DNA from: DATFVB01 sp963714035
GTDB taxonomy: Bacteria > Acidobacteriota > Thermoanaerobaculia > UBA5066 > DATFVB01
Reading direction: 5' to 3'
NCBI GenBank assembly: GCA_963714035.1
Contig: OY970224.1
Location: 992,001-1,056,000 of the forward strand
Length of the DNA stretch: 64,000 bases
A program made the translations under genes and the position numbers. Under the pieces are notes generated by a model. That model was not told where the DNA came from and searched no databases. It was given only the letters and a program-made list of their open reading frames with translations. Of this stretch, positions 44,922 to 53,434 are shown one piece after another; positions within the stretch are counted from its first letter, which is position 1; the number at the start of each line of letters is the position of its first letter.

Positions 44922-46901
44922 ATGCGATGGATGACAGCGGTCGTCGCGGCCGCCGCGGCCGCCGCCGCGGGGCGGGCGCGAAGCGCGCCGCTCGCCGATC
45001 CCGTCGCTTCGTATCGGATCGCGTGCCGCTACGACGCCGCCCGGAAACGGATCGAGGGCACCGAGCTGCTGACGTGGAAGAACACCGGGGCCCGACCGGC
45101 TTCCTCGATCTTCCTCCACCTCTATCTCAACGCGTTCTCGAACAACCGGTCGACCTACATGCGCGAGCGGCGTCGCACGGGCAATCCGGAATCGGTCTCT
45201 CCCGGGCAGTGGGGATCGATCTCCCTCGCGCGGGCGAGCTCCGCCGCGGGCGAGGACCTCCTCACCGGACTCCGCTTCGTCGCCCCGGACGACGGAAACG
45301 CCGACGACCGGACCGTCGCGGAGATCGTCCTTCCCGCCCCGATCGCCCCCGGCGACACGGCGCGTTTCTCGATCGAATTCGTCGCGCAGCTTCCGCGGGC
45401 GATCGACCGCTCCGGCTACGCCGGCAATTTCGTCCTGGCGGGACAATGGTTCCCGAAGATCGGCGTCTTTCAGGGCGGCTCGTGGAACTGCCACCAGTAC
45501 CACGCGGACTCCGAATTCTTCGCCGACTTCGGCGACTACGACGTCTCGATCGACGTGCCGAAGAGCCTGCGCGGAAAGGTGGGCGGCACCGGACGGCTCC
45601 TCGAAGAACGCGAAGCGCCGGGCGACCGGGTGATCGAGCACTTCCGCCAGGAATCGGTGCACGATTTCGCGTGGACCGCCGACCCCGGCTTCGACGTGGA
45701 CACGGAGCGGGTCCGCGAGCCGGGGCTCCCGGAGGTCGTCGTCACGCTCCTCTGCCAGCCCGAGCACGCTTCGCTCAAGCCGCGCTACTTCGCCGCGGCG
45801 CGACGGGCGATCGCCCTTTTCGGCAGACTCTACGGTCCCTACCCGTACGGCATCCTGACGATGGTCGACCCTCCGCCGAACGCCCGGGAGACCTGGGGAA
45901 TGGAATATCCGACGTTCATCGCCTGCGGCGCTTCGGCGAGCACGCCTCCGGCCGCGTGGCATCGCTACGAGGCGCTCGAGCCCACGGTCGCGCACGAGTT
46001 CGCCCATCAGTACTTCTACGGGATGCTCGCGTCGAACGAGTTCGAGGAGGCCTGGCTCGACGAGGGCTTCGCCCGCTACTCCGAGGTCCGGTTCATGTCC
46101 GAGACCGTGGGAGACTCGCACCCGCTCCTCTCGCTGTTCGGATTTCCGGTCCTCCTGCGGTCGATCGCCCTTCATCCGCCGCTCGACACCCAGCTTCGCA
46201 CGTTCCGGTCGGCGGGACGCGACCCCCTGACGGCGTCGTGGAAGTTCGAGAACCCGGCGACGTACGGCCTCGTGTACGGCAAGACCGCGCTCGCGCTCTC
46301 GACGCTCGAACGGGAGATCGGGCGCGCCGCCATGGACCGGCTGCTCCGCGCCTACGTCGACGCGTACCGGTTTCGCCATCCGACCACCGCGGATTTCTTC
46401 GGCGTGGTCGACCGGGTCGCGGGAGGCCGCTGGTCGCCGCTCCTTCGCCGGGTCCTCTTTTCCCCCGGATCGGTGGATTATGCGGTCGCGAGCGCCTCGA
46501 CCCGGCCCGCGGAGCCGCCCGCCGGCTGGATCGAGAACGCCGGCCGCGCCGCGGAGGCCGTCCCGGCCCGCGCGAGCCCTCCGCGCTCCTTCGAAACGGA
46601 CGTCGTGATCGAGAATCGCGGCGAGATCGCGTTCCCCGTCGAGATCCGGCTCGAGTTCGCCGGAGGAAAATCGTACGAAACGAGCTGGGACGGAGAGGCG
46701 CGCTGGCTGCGGCTCCACGTCGACGCCGGACCGAAGCTCCTCCGCGCCCTCGCGGATCCCCGGGAGAAGATCCTGCTCGACGCCGACCGCAACAACAACG
46801 GATGGGTCGTCCGCGGCGACGCGGCGGCGGCGAACCTCTGGACGGCGAGGGGATTCTTCTGGACGGAGAATCTCCTCGACCTCTTCATGGAGCTCTGGTG
46901 A
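44922..46901 (+). CDS. Exported M1-family metallopeptidase
   Basis: Probable secreted aminopeptidase-like zinc enzyme. The 659-residue protein has a signal peptide (alanine-rich h-region, cleavage near ARSA) and the gluzincin motif HEFAH at 358-362 with the third ligand Glu381 in WLDEGF, exactly HExxH-18-E. The GAMEN exopeptidase motif appears as GMEYPTFI (WGMEYP), as in several bacterial M1 relatives. The C-terminal part (about 500-655) is beta-rich. ATG 44922 gives the signal peptide. Coupled by GTGA to the membrane-protein gene. Substrate unknown. Confidence 0.92.
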   Translation: MRWMTAVVAAAAAAAAGRARSAPLADPVASYRIACRYDAARKRIEGTELLTWKNTGARPASSIFLHLYLNAFSNNRSTYMRERRRTGNPESVSPGQWGSISLARASSAAGEDLLTGLRFVAPDDGNADDRTVAEIVLPAPIAPGDTARFSIEFVAQLPRAIDRSGYAGNFVLAGQWFPKIGVFQGGSWNCHQYHADSEFFADFGDYDVSIDVPKSLRGKVGGTGRLLEEREAPGDRVIEHFRQESVHDFAWTADPGFDVDTERVREPGLPEVVVTLLCQPEHASLKPRYFAAARRAIALFGRLYGPYPYGILTMVDPPPNARETWGMEYPTFIACGASASTPPAAWHRYEALEPTVAHEFAHQYFYGMLASNEFEEAWLDEGFARYSEVRFMSETVGDSHPLLSLFGFPVLLRSIALHPPLDTQLRTFRSAGRDPLTASWKFENPATYGLVYGKTALALSTLEREIGRAAMDRLLRAYVDAYRFRHPTTADFFGVVDRVAGGRWSPLLRRVLFSPGSVDYAVASASTRPAEPPAGWIENAGRAAEAVPARASPPRSFETDVVIENRGEIAFPVEIRLEFAGGKSYETSWDGEARWLRLHVDAGPKLLRALADPREKILLDADRNNNGWVVRGDAAAANLWTARGFFWTENLLDLFMELW

Positions 46902-47860
46902 AGGAGTTCGCCCGCGGGCTCGCCCTCTCGGTGCGCCGGCCCCATTTCGCGATCGCGATCTGGCTCGTCCAGGCGGGTCTCGCGGCGGTCCTCGCGCTGC
47001 CGATCTCGAACTTCCTGCACGCCGAGCTCAATCACTCTCCCGCCGCCGGGGCCATGATCGCGGCCCCGAACGCCCGGTGGTGGATCACCGAGGAGCGCAC
47101 CCATCCCGACCTCCTCGGCACGTTCTCCGACCGGGGCTTCGCCCTCTTCTCGGCCGAAGGCTCCCCCGGGTTCGGAGCGTTCGACGGCGCCGGCGGGATC
47201 GGCGCCGCCTTTCTCGGACTCGGGCTGCTGGCCGTCGTCCTCCACGCGTTCCTCCTCGGCGGGATCTTCGGCAGCCTGGCTAACCGGGGCACCGACCTGA
47301 CGGTCTTCGCGCGGGAAGGGGCGAGACGTCTTCCGGCCTTCCTGATCGTCACGCTCGGCGCGGCGGGCCTCGTCGCGACGCTCTACCACTACGTCTACTG
47401 GGCGTCGGGTCGGGCGCTCGCGGGCTTCTCGGCGAACCTCGCGACCGAGCAGTCCGTGCGCGCCGTCGTCCTCGTGCGCCTCGCGGCCCTCCTCGCGTGC
47501 GTCACCCTCGTCAAGGTCGCCGCCGACGCGATCCGGGTCGCGCTCGTCGAGCGCCCCGATTTGCCCCCGGTCACCCGCTATCTCGTCGGCGTCGGATCGG
47601 CGCTGGGACGGTTCGGGCGAATCCTCGCGACCCTCGCGCTCTGGGCGGCGGCGACGGCGGCCCTGTACGCGCTCTGGTCGCGGCTGAACGTGAGCTCGGC
47701 GGCCACGACGACGGGCGGCGTCGTGCTCCTCGTCGCCGCGCAGCAGGTTTTCATCTTCCTGCGCGCGGTGCTCAAGGTGGGCTACTACGCCGGGATCCGG
47801 GAGACGATCCTCCGGAGGGAAGAGACCGCTCCGGCCGCAGCACCCGAGACGGCGCCGTGA
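46898..47860 (+). CDS. Polytopic membrane protein of unknown function
   Basis: Not assigned to a named family. The 320 residues contain about six hydrophobic segments (near 15-36, 95-120, 145-168, 190-212, 228-248 and 262-290) separated by short loops; the segment LGLLAVVLHAFLLGGIFGSL and the region ARLVKVAADAIRVALVE-like (CVTLVKVAADAIRVALVER) recall DUF4013- or glycerophosphodiester-type membrane domains, only loosely. GTG 46898 overlaps the M1 peptidase stop and the stop overlaps the REC-PilZ start, so this is the middle of a three-gene coupled unit. Confidence 0.8.
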   Translation: MKEFARGLALSVRRPHFAIAIWLVQAGLAAVLALPISNFLHAELNHSPAAGAMIAAPNARWWITEERTHPDLLGTFSDRGFALFSAEGSPGFGAFDGAGGIGAAFLGLGLLAVVLHAFLLGGIFGSLANRGTDLTVFAREGARRLPAFLIVTLGAAGLVATLYHYVYWASGRALAGFSANLATEQSVRAVVLVRLAALLACVTLVKVAADAIRVALVERPDLPPVTRYLVGVGSALGRFGRILATLALWAAATAALYALWSRLNVSSAATTTGGVVLLVAAQQVFIFLRAVLKVGYYAGIRETILRREETAPAAAPETAP

Positions 47861-48537
47861 AGACGATCCTCATCGCCGACGATCTGCCGGCCCATCTCGA
47901 TCTCTTCGAGGTGATCCTGCAGCGGGCCGACTGCCGGCTCGTGCGCGCGGAGGACGGGATCTCCGCCCTGCGCCTCGCCCGCGAAGCCCGCCCCGACCTG
48001 ATCTATCTCGACATCGAGATGCCGGGAATGAACGGCGGAGAGATCTGCCGCGTCCTCAAAGCCGACCCGGCCCGCCGGAGCGTTCCGGTCGTCCTCGTGT
48101 CCTCGCACGGACGCCGCGAGTTCGCGATGAAGTGCGGCGCGGACCAGTTCCTCGGAAAGCCCGTGGACGAACCGGCGCTCCTCGAGACGCTGCAGGCGCT
48201 CCTCGGCCTCCAGGCGCGCGGGGAACGGCGGCTCTCGGTGGAGTGGCCGCTCACGTTCTGGCGCGAGGGGTCCTCGTATTCCGGCAGGCTCCTCGACATT
48301 TCGCGGACGGGATTCTTCGTGGAGTGCCGGCGCCCCCAGACGATCGGATCGCGGCTGGAGGTCGCTTTCCCGCTTCCGGAAGCCGACGCCGGCGAGGATC
48401 GGACGTTCGTCGGCGAGGCGATCGTCGTCCGGTGGGAGACCGCCGCGCGCTCCGGAATGGGATGCCGCTTCTTCCGGACGACCTCGGCCGGAAAAGCGGC
48501 GCTCGATCGCCAGCTGGGAAGCCCCGAGACCGGCTGA
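47857..48537 (+). CDS. Response regulator with C-terminal PilZ domain
   Basis: A 226-residue protein: receiver domain (about 1-115, Asp52 in IYLDIEMPG, Lys in LGKPVD) joined to a PilZ domain (about 120-215). The PilZ signature is partly kept: ERRLSVEWPL offers arginines in the first motif and DISRTG matches the D/NxSxxG motif, so c-di-GMP binding is plausible but the RxxxR is imperfect. GTG 47857 overlaps the preceding stop (GTGA). REC-PilZ proteins often act on motility or secretion; here the partners are an exported peptidase and a membrane protein. Confidence 0.88.
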   Translation: MKTILIADDLPAHLDLFEVILQRADCRLVRAEDGISALRLAREARPDLIYLDIEMPGMNGGEICRVLKADPARRSVPVVLVSSHGRREFAMKCGADQFLGKPVDEPALLETLQALLGLQARGERRLSVEWPLTFWREGSSYSGRLLDISRTGFFVECRRPQTIGSRLEVAFPLPEADAGEDRTFVGEAIVVRWETAARSGMGCRFFRTTSAGKAALDRQLGSPETG

Positions 48538-48538
48538 G

Positions 48539-48979
48539 TCAGGCCGGAGGAGGAGCGGGGGCGAGCGAGATCAGCTCGATGCCCGCATCGCGCGCGATCT
48601 CCAGCGAACGCGTGTCGCGATAGAACTCGCCGTAGTAGATCCGGCGGATTCCGACCGTCGCGAGGAGCTTGAAACAGGGCCAGCAAGGAGACGCGGTCGT
48701 GTAGAGCTCTCCTCCCGCGATCGCAACGCCGTTCTTGGCCGCCTGGAGCACCGCGTTCGCTTCGGCATGAACGGTCGCCACACAGTGGCCGTCCTCCATC
48801 ATGCATCCGACGTCCTCGCAGTGCGGCAGCCCCGGGAGCGAGCCGTTGTAACCGGTCGAAAGGATCGTGCGGTCGCGGACGATGACGGCCCCGACGTGCT
48901 TTCGCGGGCACGTCGAGCGGGTGGCGGCCTGGCGCGCGATGTTCATGAAGTAGGTGTGCCAGTCGACTCGGGTCGTCAT
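48539..48979 (-). CDS. Deoxycytidylate (dCMP) deaminase family protein
   Basis: Zinc deaminase making dUMP from dCMP for thymidylate supply; related to ComEB. The 146-residue protein has the zinc/catalytic motif HAEANAVLQ and SPCWPC, plus STCPRKHVGAVIV and the CEDVGCMMEDGHCVATV insertion typical of dCMP deaminases. ATG 48979 has GAGAG upstream. It converges end to end with the REC-PilZ gene (one base apart) and diverges from the ketosynthase gene across a 14-base palindrome that carries both -10 boxes. Confidence 0.92.
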   Translation of the reverse strand: MTTRVDWHTYFMNIARQAATRSTCPRKHVGAVIVRDRTILSTGYNGSLPGLPHCEDVGCMMEDGHCVATVHAEANAVLQAAKNGVAIAGGELYTTASPCWPCFKLLATVGIRRIYYGEFYRDTRSLEIARDAGIELISLAPAPPPA

Positions 48980-48992
48980 CGGATCTCTCGGT

Positions 48993-49006
48993 TATGATCG
49001 ATCATA
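48993..49006. promoter_or_regulatory. Palindromic divergent -10 region
   Basis: TATGATCGATCATA is a perfect 14-base palindrome. On the plus strand its TATGAT (48993-48998) lies seven bases before the ketosynthase ATG 49006; on the minus strand the mirrored TATGAT lies 21 bases before the deaminase start. One sequence may serve both genes. Confidence 0.5.
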
Positions 49007-50232
49007 TGCCGGATCGAAGGGTCGTCGTGACCGGGCTCGGAGCCGTGACCGCGCTCGGCGGAACGGTCGAGGCGACCTGGCGGGCGCTCCTCGCGGGAGA
49101 ATGCGGGATCCGCCGGCTGACGCTCTTCGACCCCTCCGCGTACCGGACGACGACCGCGGCGCAGATCGACGAAATCCGGGACGACTTCATCGATCCCGCC
49201 CGGAAACGGAGGATGTCGCGCGCCGACCGGATCGGGATCGTCGCCGCGCGCGAGGCGCTCGCCGCTTCCGGCCTCGATCTCGACCGGGAAGACCCTTCGC
49301 GCGTGGGCGTGATCCTCGGCGGCGGGGTCTCCGGCCTCATGGATTCCGAGGCGAACTTCGGGCGGATGCTTACGGGGAGGCGGGCGCGGCCGAGCGGCTT
49401 CCTCAATCACCAGCCCGACGCGATCACCGACCGGCTCGCGGAGTTCTTCGGGCTGCGGGGGATGAAGTCGACGATCACGACCGCGTGCTCCTCTTCCGCC
49501 GTCTCGATGGGCTTCGCCTTCGACGCGATCCGGCACGGCCTCGCGGACATCGTGCTGACCGGCGGGTCGGACGTCCTGGCGCGCCTGACCTACGGCGGCT
49601 TCAACTCGCTCCGATCGGTCGACCCGGAGCCGTGCCGCCCGTTCGACCGGAACCGGAAGGGTCTCTCGATCGGAGAGGCGGCCGGGATCCTCGTCTTCGA
49701 GGAGGCGGAGCGCGCCCGCCGGCGGGGCGCCCCGATCCTCGCGGAGTTCCGGGGCTACGGAGTCACCTCCGACGCCTACCACATGACGGCGCCGGAGCCT
49801 TCGGGCCGCGCCGGCGCGAGGACGATCGCCGCGGCGCTCGCATCCGCGCGCCTCCTCGCCGAGGACGTCGACTACGTGAACGCCCACGGCACCGCGACTC
49901 CCGCCAACGACTCGGCCGAGACGAACGCCATGAAGGCGGCGCTCGGCGACCGCGCGCGAGAGATCCCGATCTCCTCGACGAAGTCCATGATCGGCCACGC
50001 GCTCTGCGCGGCGGGAGGCATCGAAGGGGTCATCTCGGTGCTCGCTCTGCGCGATCAGGTGGCGCCGCCGACGATCCACCTGGAAGAGCCGGACCCCGCC
50101 TGCGACCTCGACTACGTGACCGAAGGCGCGCGGCCGGTCCGGATCGACGCCGTCCTCTCGAGCTCCTTCGCGTTCGGCGGCAACAGCGCCGTCGTCGCGT
50201 TCTCGGCCTTCGAGTCCGGTCGGGCCGCTTGA
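49006..50232 (+). CDS. fabF: Beta-ketoacyl-ACP synthase II-like (FabF)
   Basis: Elongating condensing enzyme, Claisen condensation of acyl and malonyl-ACP. The protein (408 residues from ATG 49006) has RRVVVTGLGAVTALG, active-site TTACSSSAVSMG (Cys161), NAHGTATPAND and SMIGHALCAAGG, so the Cys-His-His triad is complete. An ATG at 48994 lies inside the -10 palindrome; ATG 49006 matches the family start. It is chained to a triad-less ketosynthase (TTGA) and a hotdog protein (GTGA). No ACP, reductase or malonyltransferase is next to it, so this is not the main fatty-acid cluster. Confidence 0.93.
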   Translation: MPDRRVVVTGLGAVTALGGTVEATWRALLAGECGIRRLTLFDPSAYRTTTAAQIDEIRDDFIDPARKRRMSRADRIGIVAAREALAASGLDLDREDPSRVGVILGGGVSGLMDSEANFGRMLTGRRARPSGFLNHQPDAITDRLAEFFGLRGMKSTITTACSSSAVSMGFAFDAIRHGLADIVLTGGSDVLARLTYGGFNSLRSVDPEPCRPFDRNRKGLSIGEAAGILVFEEAERARRRGAPILAEFRGYGVTSDAYHMTAPEPSGRAGARTIAAALASARLLAEDVDYVNAHGTATPANDSAETNAMKAALGDRAREIPISSTKSMIGHALCAAGGIEGVISVLALRDQVAPPTIHLEEPDPACDLDYVTEGARPVRIDAVLSSSFAFGGNSAVVAFSAFESGRAA

Positions 50233-51323
50233 CGGCCGTCGTCACCGGGACCGGCTCGATCTCGAGCCTCGGCCGCGGCACCGGCGAATTCCTGCGCCGG
50301 CTCCGCGCGGGCGAATCCGCGATTCGGCCGATGGCGGCGGAAGAGCGGAGGGAGGGACAGGCGGGATGGGTCGCCCGGATCGACCGGTGGTCGCCCCAGC
50401 CGGAGATCCCGGCGATGAAGGCGCGCCGCCTCGACCTGGGGTCGCAGTACGCGGTCGTCGCGAGCCTCGAGGCGGCGCGCTCGAGCGGCTTTCCGATCGC
50501 CGAGCGGCCCGACCGCGTCGGGATCGCTCTCGGCACCGGCTCCGCCGGCTCCGGCGCGCTGACGGAGTTCATTCGCGTCCTGCTCACCGAATCTCCGGAG
50601 GCCGCTCCCCCGTTCCATTTCCCGAACACGATCGCCAACGCCCCCGCCTCGCAGGTGTCGCTCGAGCTGAAGTTCCTCGGGCCGAACGTGACCATCACGC
50701 AGAAAGACCCTTCGGCCCTCAACGCCACGATCTACGCCGCCGGATGCCTGTCGGACGGCCGCGCCGACGCGATGATCGCGGGCGGCGTCGACGAGTGGAA
50801 CGTGTTCTACTCGTCGGCGATGGACCAGATGCGGGCGCTTCGAGGGCCGCGGCGAGGGTCCGGAATCGTCCAGGGCGAGGGCTGCTTCGTGCTCTTCCTC
50901 GAGCGCGAGGACGTCGCCCGGGCGCGGGGAGCGCGGGCGCTCGCCCGGCTCGCGGGGTTCGCGTTCGCCGCGTCTCCGTGTCCTCCCTACGCCTACGCGG
51001 CCGACGAGTCGGCCGCGGCCGCGGCGGTCCGCGGAGCGCTCGAACGGGCCGGCGCGGACGCGGGCTCCGTGGATCTCGTCCTGACGTCCGCCAACGGCCG
51101 CCGCGATATCGACGAGGTCGAGGCCCGCGTGCTCGAACGGCTCCTCGGACCCGGCAAGCGCCGGATCGCGGTGAAGGCGGCGATCGGCGAGATGGCCGCC
51201 GCGGGAGGCGCCCAGCTCGTCACGGCGGCGCACGAGATCGCGGAAGGACGCGCCACCACGGCGATCGTCGACTCCTTCGGCGCGGGCGGAAACTTCCTTT
51301 CCGTCGTGCTGTCGCGGCCGTGA
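50229..51323 (+). CDS. Ketosynthase-like chain-length-factor-type protein
   Basis: A 364-residue thiolase-fold protein with ketosynthase framework (AVVTGTGSISSLG, PNTIANAPASQVSL, AGGVDEWN, FGAGGNFLSVVLS) but no catalytic triad: the nucleophile segment reads TITQKDPSAL (155-164) with no cysteine, the first histidine position is Asn289 (SANGRRD) and the second Glu321 (IGEMAAAGG). Such KS-beta or chain-length factors pair with an active KS-alpha in type II polyketide and aryl-polyene systems. TTG 50229 overlaps the fabF stop, so a one-to-one heterodimer with the upstream KS is a reasonable inference. Confidence 0.88.
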   Translation: MTAVVTGTGSISSLGRGTGEFLRRLRAGESAIRPMAAEERREGQAGWVARIDRWSPQPEIPAMKARRLDLGSQYAVVASLEAARSSGFPIAERPDRVGIALGTGSAGSGALTEFIRVLLTESPEAAPPFHFPNTIANAPASQVSLELKFLGPNVTITQKDPSALNATIYAAGCLSDGRADAMIAGGVDEWNVFYSSAMDQMRALRGPRRGSGIVQGEGCFVLFLEREDVARARGARALARLAGFAFAASPCPPYAYAADESAAAAAVRGALERAGADAGSVDLVLTSANGRRDIDEVEARVLERLLGPGKRRIAVKAAIGEMAAAGGAQLVTAAHEIAEGRATTAIVDSFGAGGNFLSVVLSRP

Positions 51324-51784
51324 GCGGCCGACGCGGCTCTCCGCCTCTCCGCGGCTTCCGCCTGCGGCTGCCCGTGCGGTTTTCGGAGTGCGACCTCTAC
51401 GGCGTCGTCTGGCACGGCCGCTACGCCGTCTACCTCGAGGAGCTCCGGAACGCCGTCTGCGCGCGCTACGACTGGAGCGTTCTGACGGCGCGCGAATCCG
51501 GTTATCTCATCCCGATCATCCGGATGGAGATCGCCTACCACGCTCCGGCCCGATTCGGGGCGACGCTCCAGATCGCCGGGCGGCTCCGTCCGCCCGACAC
51601 GGCGCGATTCGTGTTCGACTACGAGATCCGCGAGGCCGGCGGCGGCCGGCTGACGTCCGCCACGACGGAACAGGTCGTCACGAGGCTCGACGGAGAGCTC
51701 CTCGTCAAGCTCCCGGAGAGATTCCGCCGCCTTTCGGAGTCGATTCTCGCCGACCAGGACGACGAGGCGAAAACGGCCCTCTGA
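51320..51784 (+). CDS. Hotdog-fold acyl-CoA/ACP thioesterase (4HBT type)
   Basis: A 154-residue YbgC/FadM-like protein: LPVRFSECDLYGVVWHGRYAVYLEELR is the family core, with the catalytic-type Asp in ECDLYG and His in WHGRY. Later strands MEIAYHAPARFGATL complete the hotdog. GTG 51320 overlaps the KS-beta stop (GTGA). It could release or edit the product of the upstream ketosynthase pair; some aryl-polyene clusters carry a similar gene. The reaction (thioesterase versus dehydratase) is not decided by sequence. Confidence 0.88.
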   Translation: MSGRRGSPPLRGFRLRLPVRFSECDLYGVVWHGRYAVYLEELRNAVCARYDWSVLTARESGYLIPIIRMEIAYHAPARFGATLQIAGRLRPPDTARFVFDYEIREAGGGRLTSATTEQVVTRLDGELLVKLPERFRRLSESILADQDDEAKTAL

Positions 51785-51796
51785 CCCCGCATCGAA

Positions 51797-53107
51797 TCAG
51801 ACGGCCACCGGCGCTTCGCGGGGAAGCGCGATCTCCACGGTCGTCCCCTCCCCCTCCCTCGAGCGAAGCGCGAGCGAACCTCCGTGCTCCCGGACGATCC
51901 GGCTCGCGACCATGAGCCCCAGACCGGTGCCCCCCTTCCGCGTCGTGCGGAAGAGCGCCGGGAGCTCGGCGAGGAGCGCGGGCGGGATTCCTTCGCCGGC
52001 GTCCCGGACGCGAAGGAAAACCGTCTCCCCTTCGGCGGCTTCTCCTTCGAGCACGATGCGGCGGCGCTCCGCGGGCACGACGAGACTCGCCTCGACCGCG
52101 TTGCGTACCAGATTCCAGACCACCTGGCGCATTTTTCCGGCATCCCAGCGGACCGTCGTTTCCGAAATGGCCCCGACGTCCACGGCGATCCCCTGCTGCC
52201 GGGCCTCGACCGCGGCGAGCGCGCACGCCTCCCGGAGGAACGCCGGAAGGAAGAGCTCCTCGACGCGGAGCGGCGTCGGCCGGGCGTAGAGCAGGAAATC
52301 GGAGACGAGGCGGTTCAGCCGGCGAACCTCCGAGCGCGCGCCGGCGAACCGCGGCTCTTCGGACGGGAACCGCTCCTCGAGGTTCTGGAGCGTGAGCCCG
52401 AGCGCGTGGAGCGGATTCCGGATCTCGTGAGCGAGCCCGGCCGCGACCGTTCCGAGCTCCGAAAGCCGGCGGTCCTCGAGCCGGGCTTCCTCGAGCCGGC
52501 GGTTCCGTTCGAGGAGCCGCCAGACGAAGACGTCGGTCGCGGCGAGCGCGGCCAGGGCGACGAGCGCGGCGAGGCCCGTCTTGCGGGCGAGATCCGCGCG
52601 AAGCGCCTCGAGGCGCCCTGCGACGGCGTCTTTCGACACGCCGACGTGCAGGAACCCGATGTTCTCGATCGGCACGGCGATGTCGTAATCGGAGGAGGTC
52701 TGCGTCGAGCGCCGTCCCGTCCCGTCCGGGAGGTCGAGCGCGGGCGTCGGCGGCAGGTCGAAGAACGTGCGTCTCCCCTCGGCGCGCCCCTCGAAGAGAC
52801 GCCGTCCCTCGCGATCGGTCAGCGTGATGTATTCGACCGTCCTCTTCTCCTGGAGCACGGAGTGGAGATAGAGCTCGGTCGCGTTCGTGGTCTCCGAGAC
52901 GCGGAGCGGCGGCGCGCTCCCGGCGGCGAGCTTCCGCGCGATCGACTCCGCGTCGGCGCGGGATTCGGCGAGGACGGATTCCGTCAGGCGCGAGGAGAGG
53001 GAGCGGAAGATGAGGAGCGCGAACAGACCGAGGACGAGGAGGAACAGCCCTCCCGAAACGAGCGCGACGGCGAGGAGCCGCCGGGCGGACCCGGGTGCGG
53101 CGGTCAC
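51797..53107 (-). CDS. NtrB-like membrane sensor histidine kinase
   Basis: A 436-residue two-helix sensor: membrane helix 1 (about 13-35), periplasmic domain (36-165), helix 2 (170-192), HisKA with GLAHEIRNPLHAL (phospho-His about 226), and HATPase with N box VVWNLVRNAVEAS, RVRDAGEGIP and GTGLGLMVASRIV. The H box HEIRNPL is the NtrB type usually paired with sigma-54 regulators. GTG 53107 lies six bases after TATGAT. No receiver gene is adjacent: upstream on the same strand is a receiver-less FHA regulator separated by a repeat. Confidence 0.92.
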   Translation of the reverse strand: MTAAPGSARRLLAVALVSGGLFLLVLGLFALLIFRSLSSRLTESVLAESRADAESIARKLAAGSAPPLRVSETTNATELYLHSVLQEKRTVEYITLTDREGRRLFEGRAEGRRTFFDLPPTPALDLPDGTGRRSTQTSSDYDIAVPIENIGFLHVGVSKDAVAGRLEALRADLARKTGLAALVALAALAATDVFVWRLLERNRRLEEARLEDRRLSELGTVAAGLAHEIRNPLHALGLTLQNLEERFPSEEPRFAGARSEVRRLNRLVSDFLLYARPTPLRVEELFLPAFLREACALAAVEARQQGIAVDVGAISETTVRWDAGKMRQVVWNLVRNAVEASLVVPAERRRIVLEGEAAEGETVFLRVRDAGEGIPPALLAELPALFRTTRKGGTGLGLMVASRIVREHGGSLALRSREGEGTTVEIALPREAPVAV

Positions 53108-53113
53108 GGGTGG

Positions 53114-53119
53114 ATCATA
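53114..53119 (-). promoter_or_regulatory. Leaderless-type -10 box of the sensor kinase gene
   Basis: TATGAT on the minus strand, six bases before GTG 53107. Confidence 0.45.
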
Positions 53120-53271
53120 GATGACGGGCGATGGTCGCGGCAGGCTTGTCCGAACCTTGCGCGGCGTCGCGCGATGAAATCAAGAGAATCGATCGGAACG
53201 ACGATGAGGCGCGGCGAGACGCGAGCGAGACGGAATGCGGGTCGGCAGCGATCGGTAGCGGTTGCCGAGGC

Positions 53272-53420
53272 GGTTCGGCGGGGCGCCGGAGCGGTCGAGC
53301 CGAGAAGGCGAGCCGCGGAGGTCAGATCGCGGAGAGTCTCGCCGAAGTAACCGAGGCGAGGAGATCCGCGATCTGGGAGGCCGAGCGGTTCCAGCGGAGC
53401 GCGCCGCTCGGCCGACGTGT
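53272..53420 (-). repeat. Composite hairpin repeat, copy B (inverted to copy A)
   Basis: Outer arms AGATCGCGGA (53324-53333) and TCCGCGATCT (53365-53374), inner arms CTCGCC (53338-53343) and GGCGAG (53355-53360), loop GAAGTAACCGA (the complement of the copy A loop). The flanks also match copy A in reverse. Confidence 0.85.
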
Positions 53421-53434
53421 ATCGTCCGCGCCTG

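Larger units (their letters stand above)
53108..53434. other. Gene-free region with repeat copy B
   Basis: 327 bases between two minus-strand genes. Apart from the -10 box of the kinase gene and the composite hairpin copy B nothing else was found. Confidence 0.6.
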
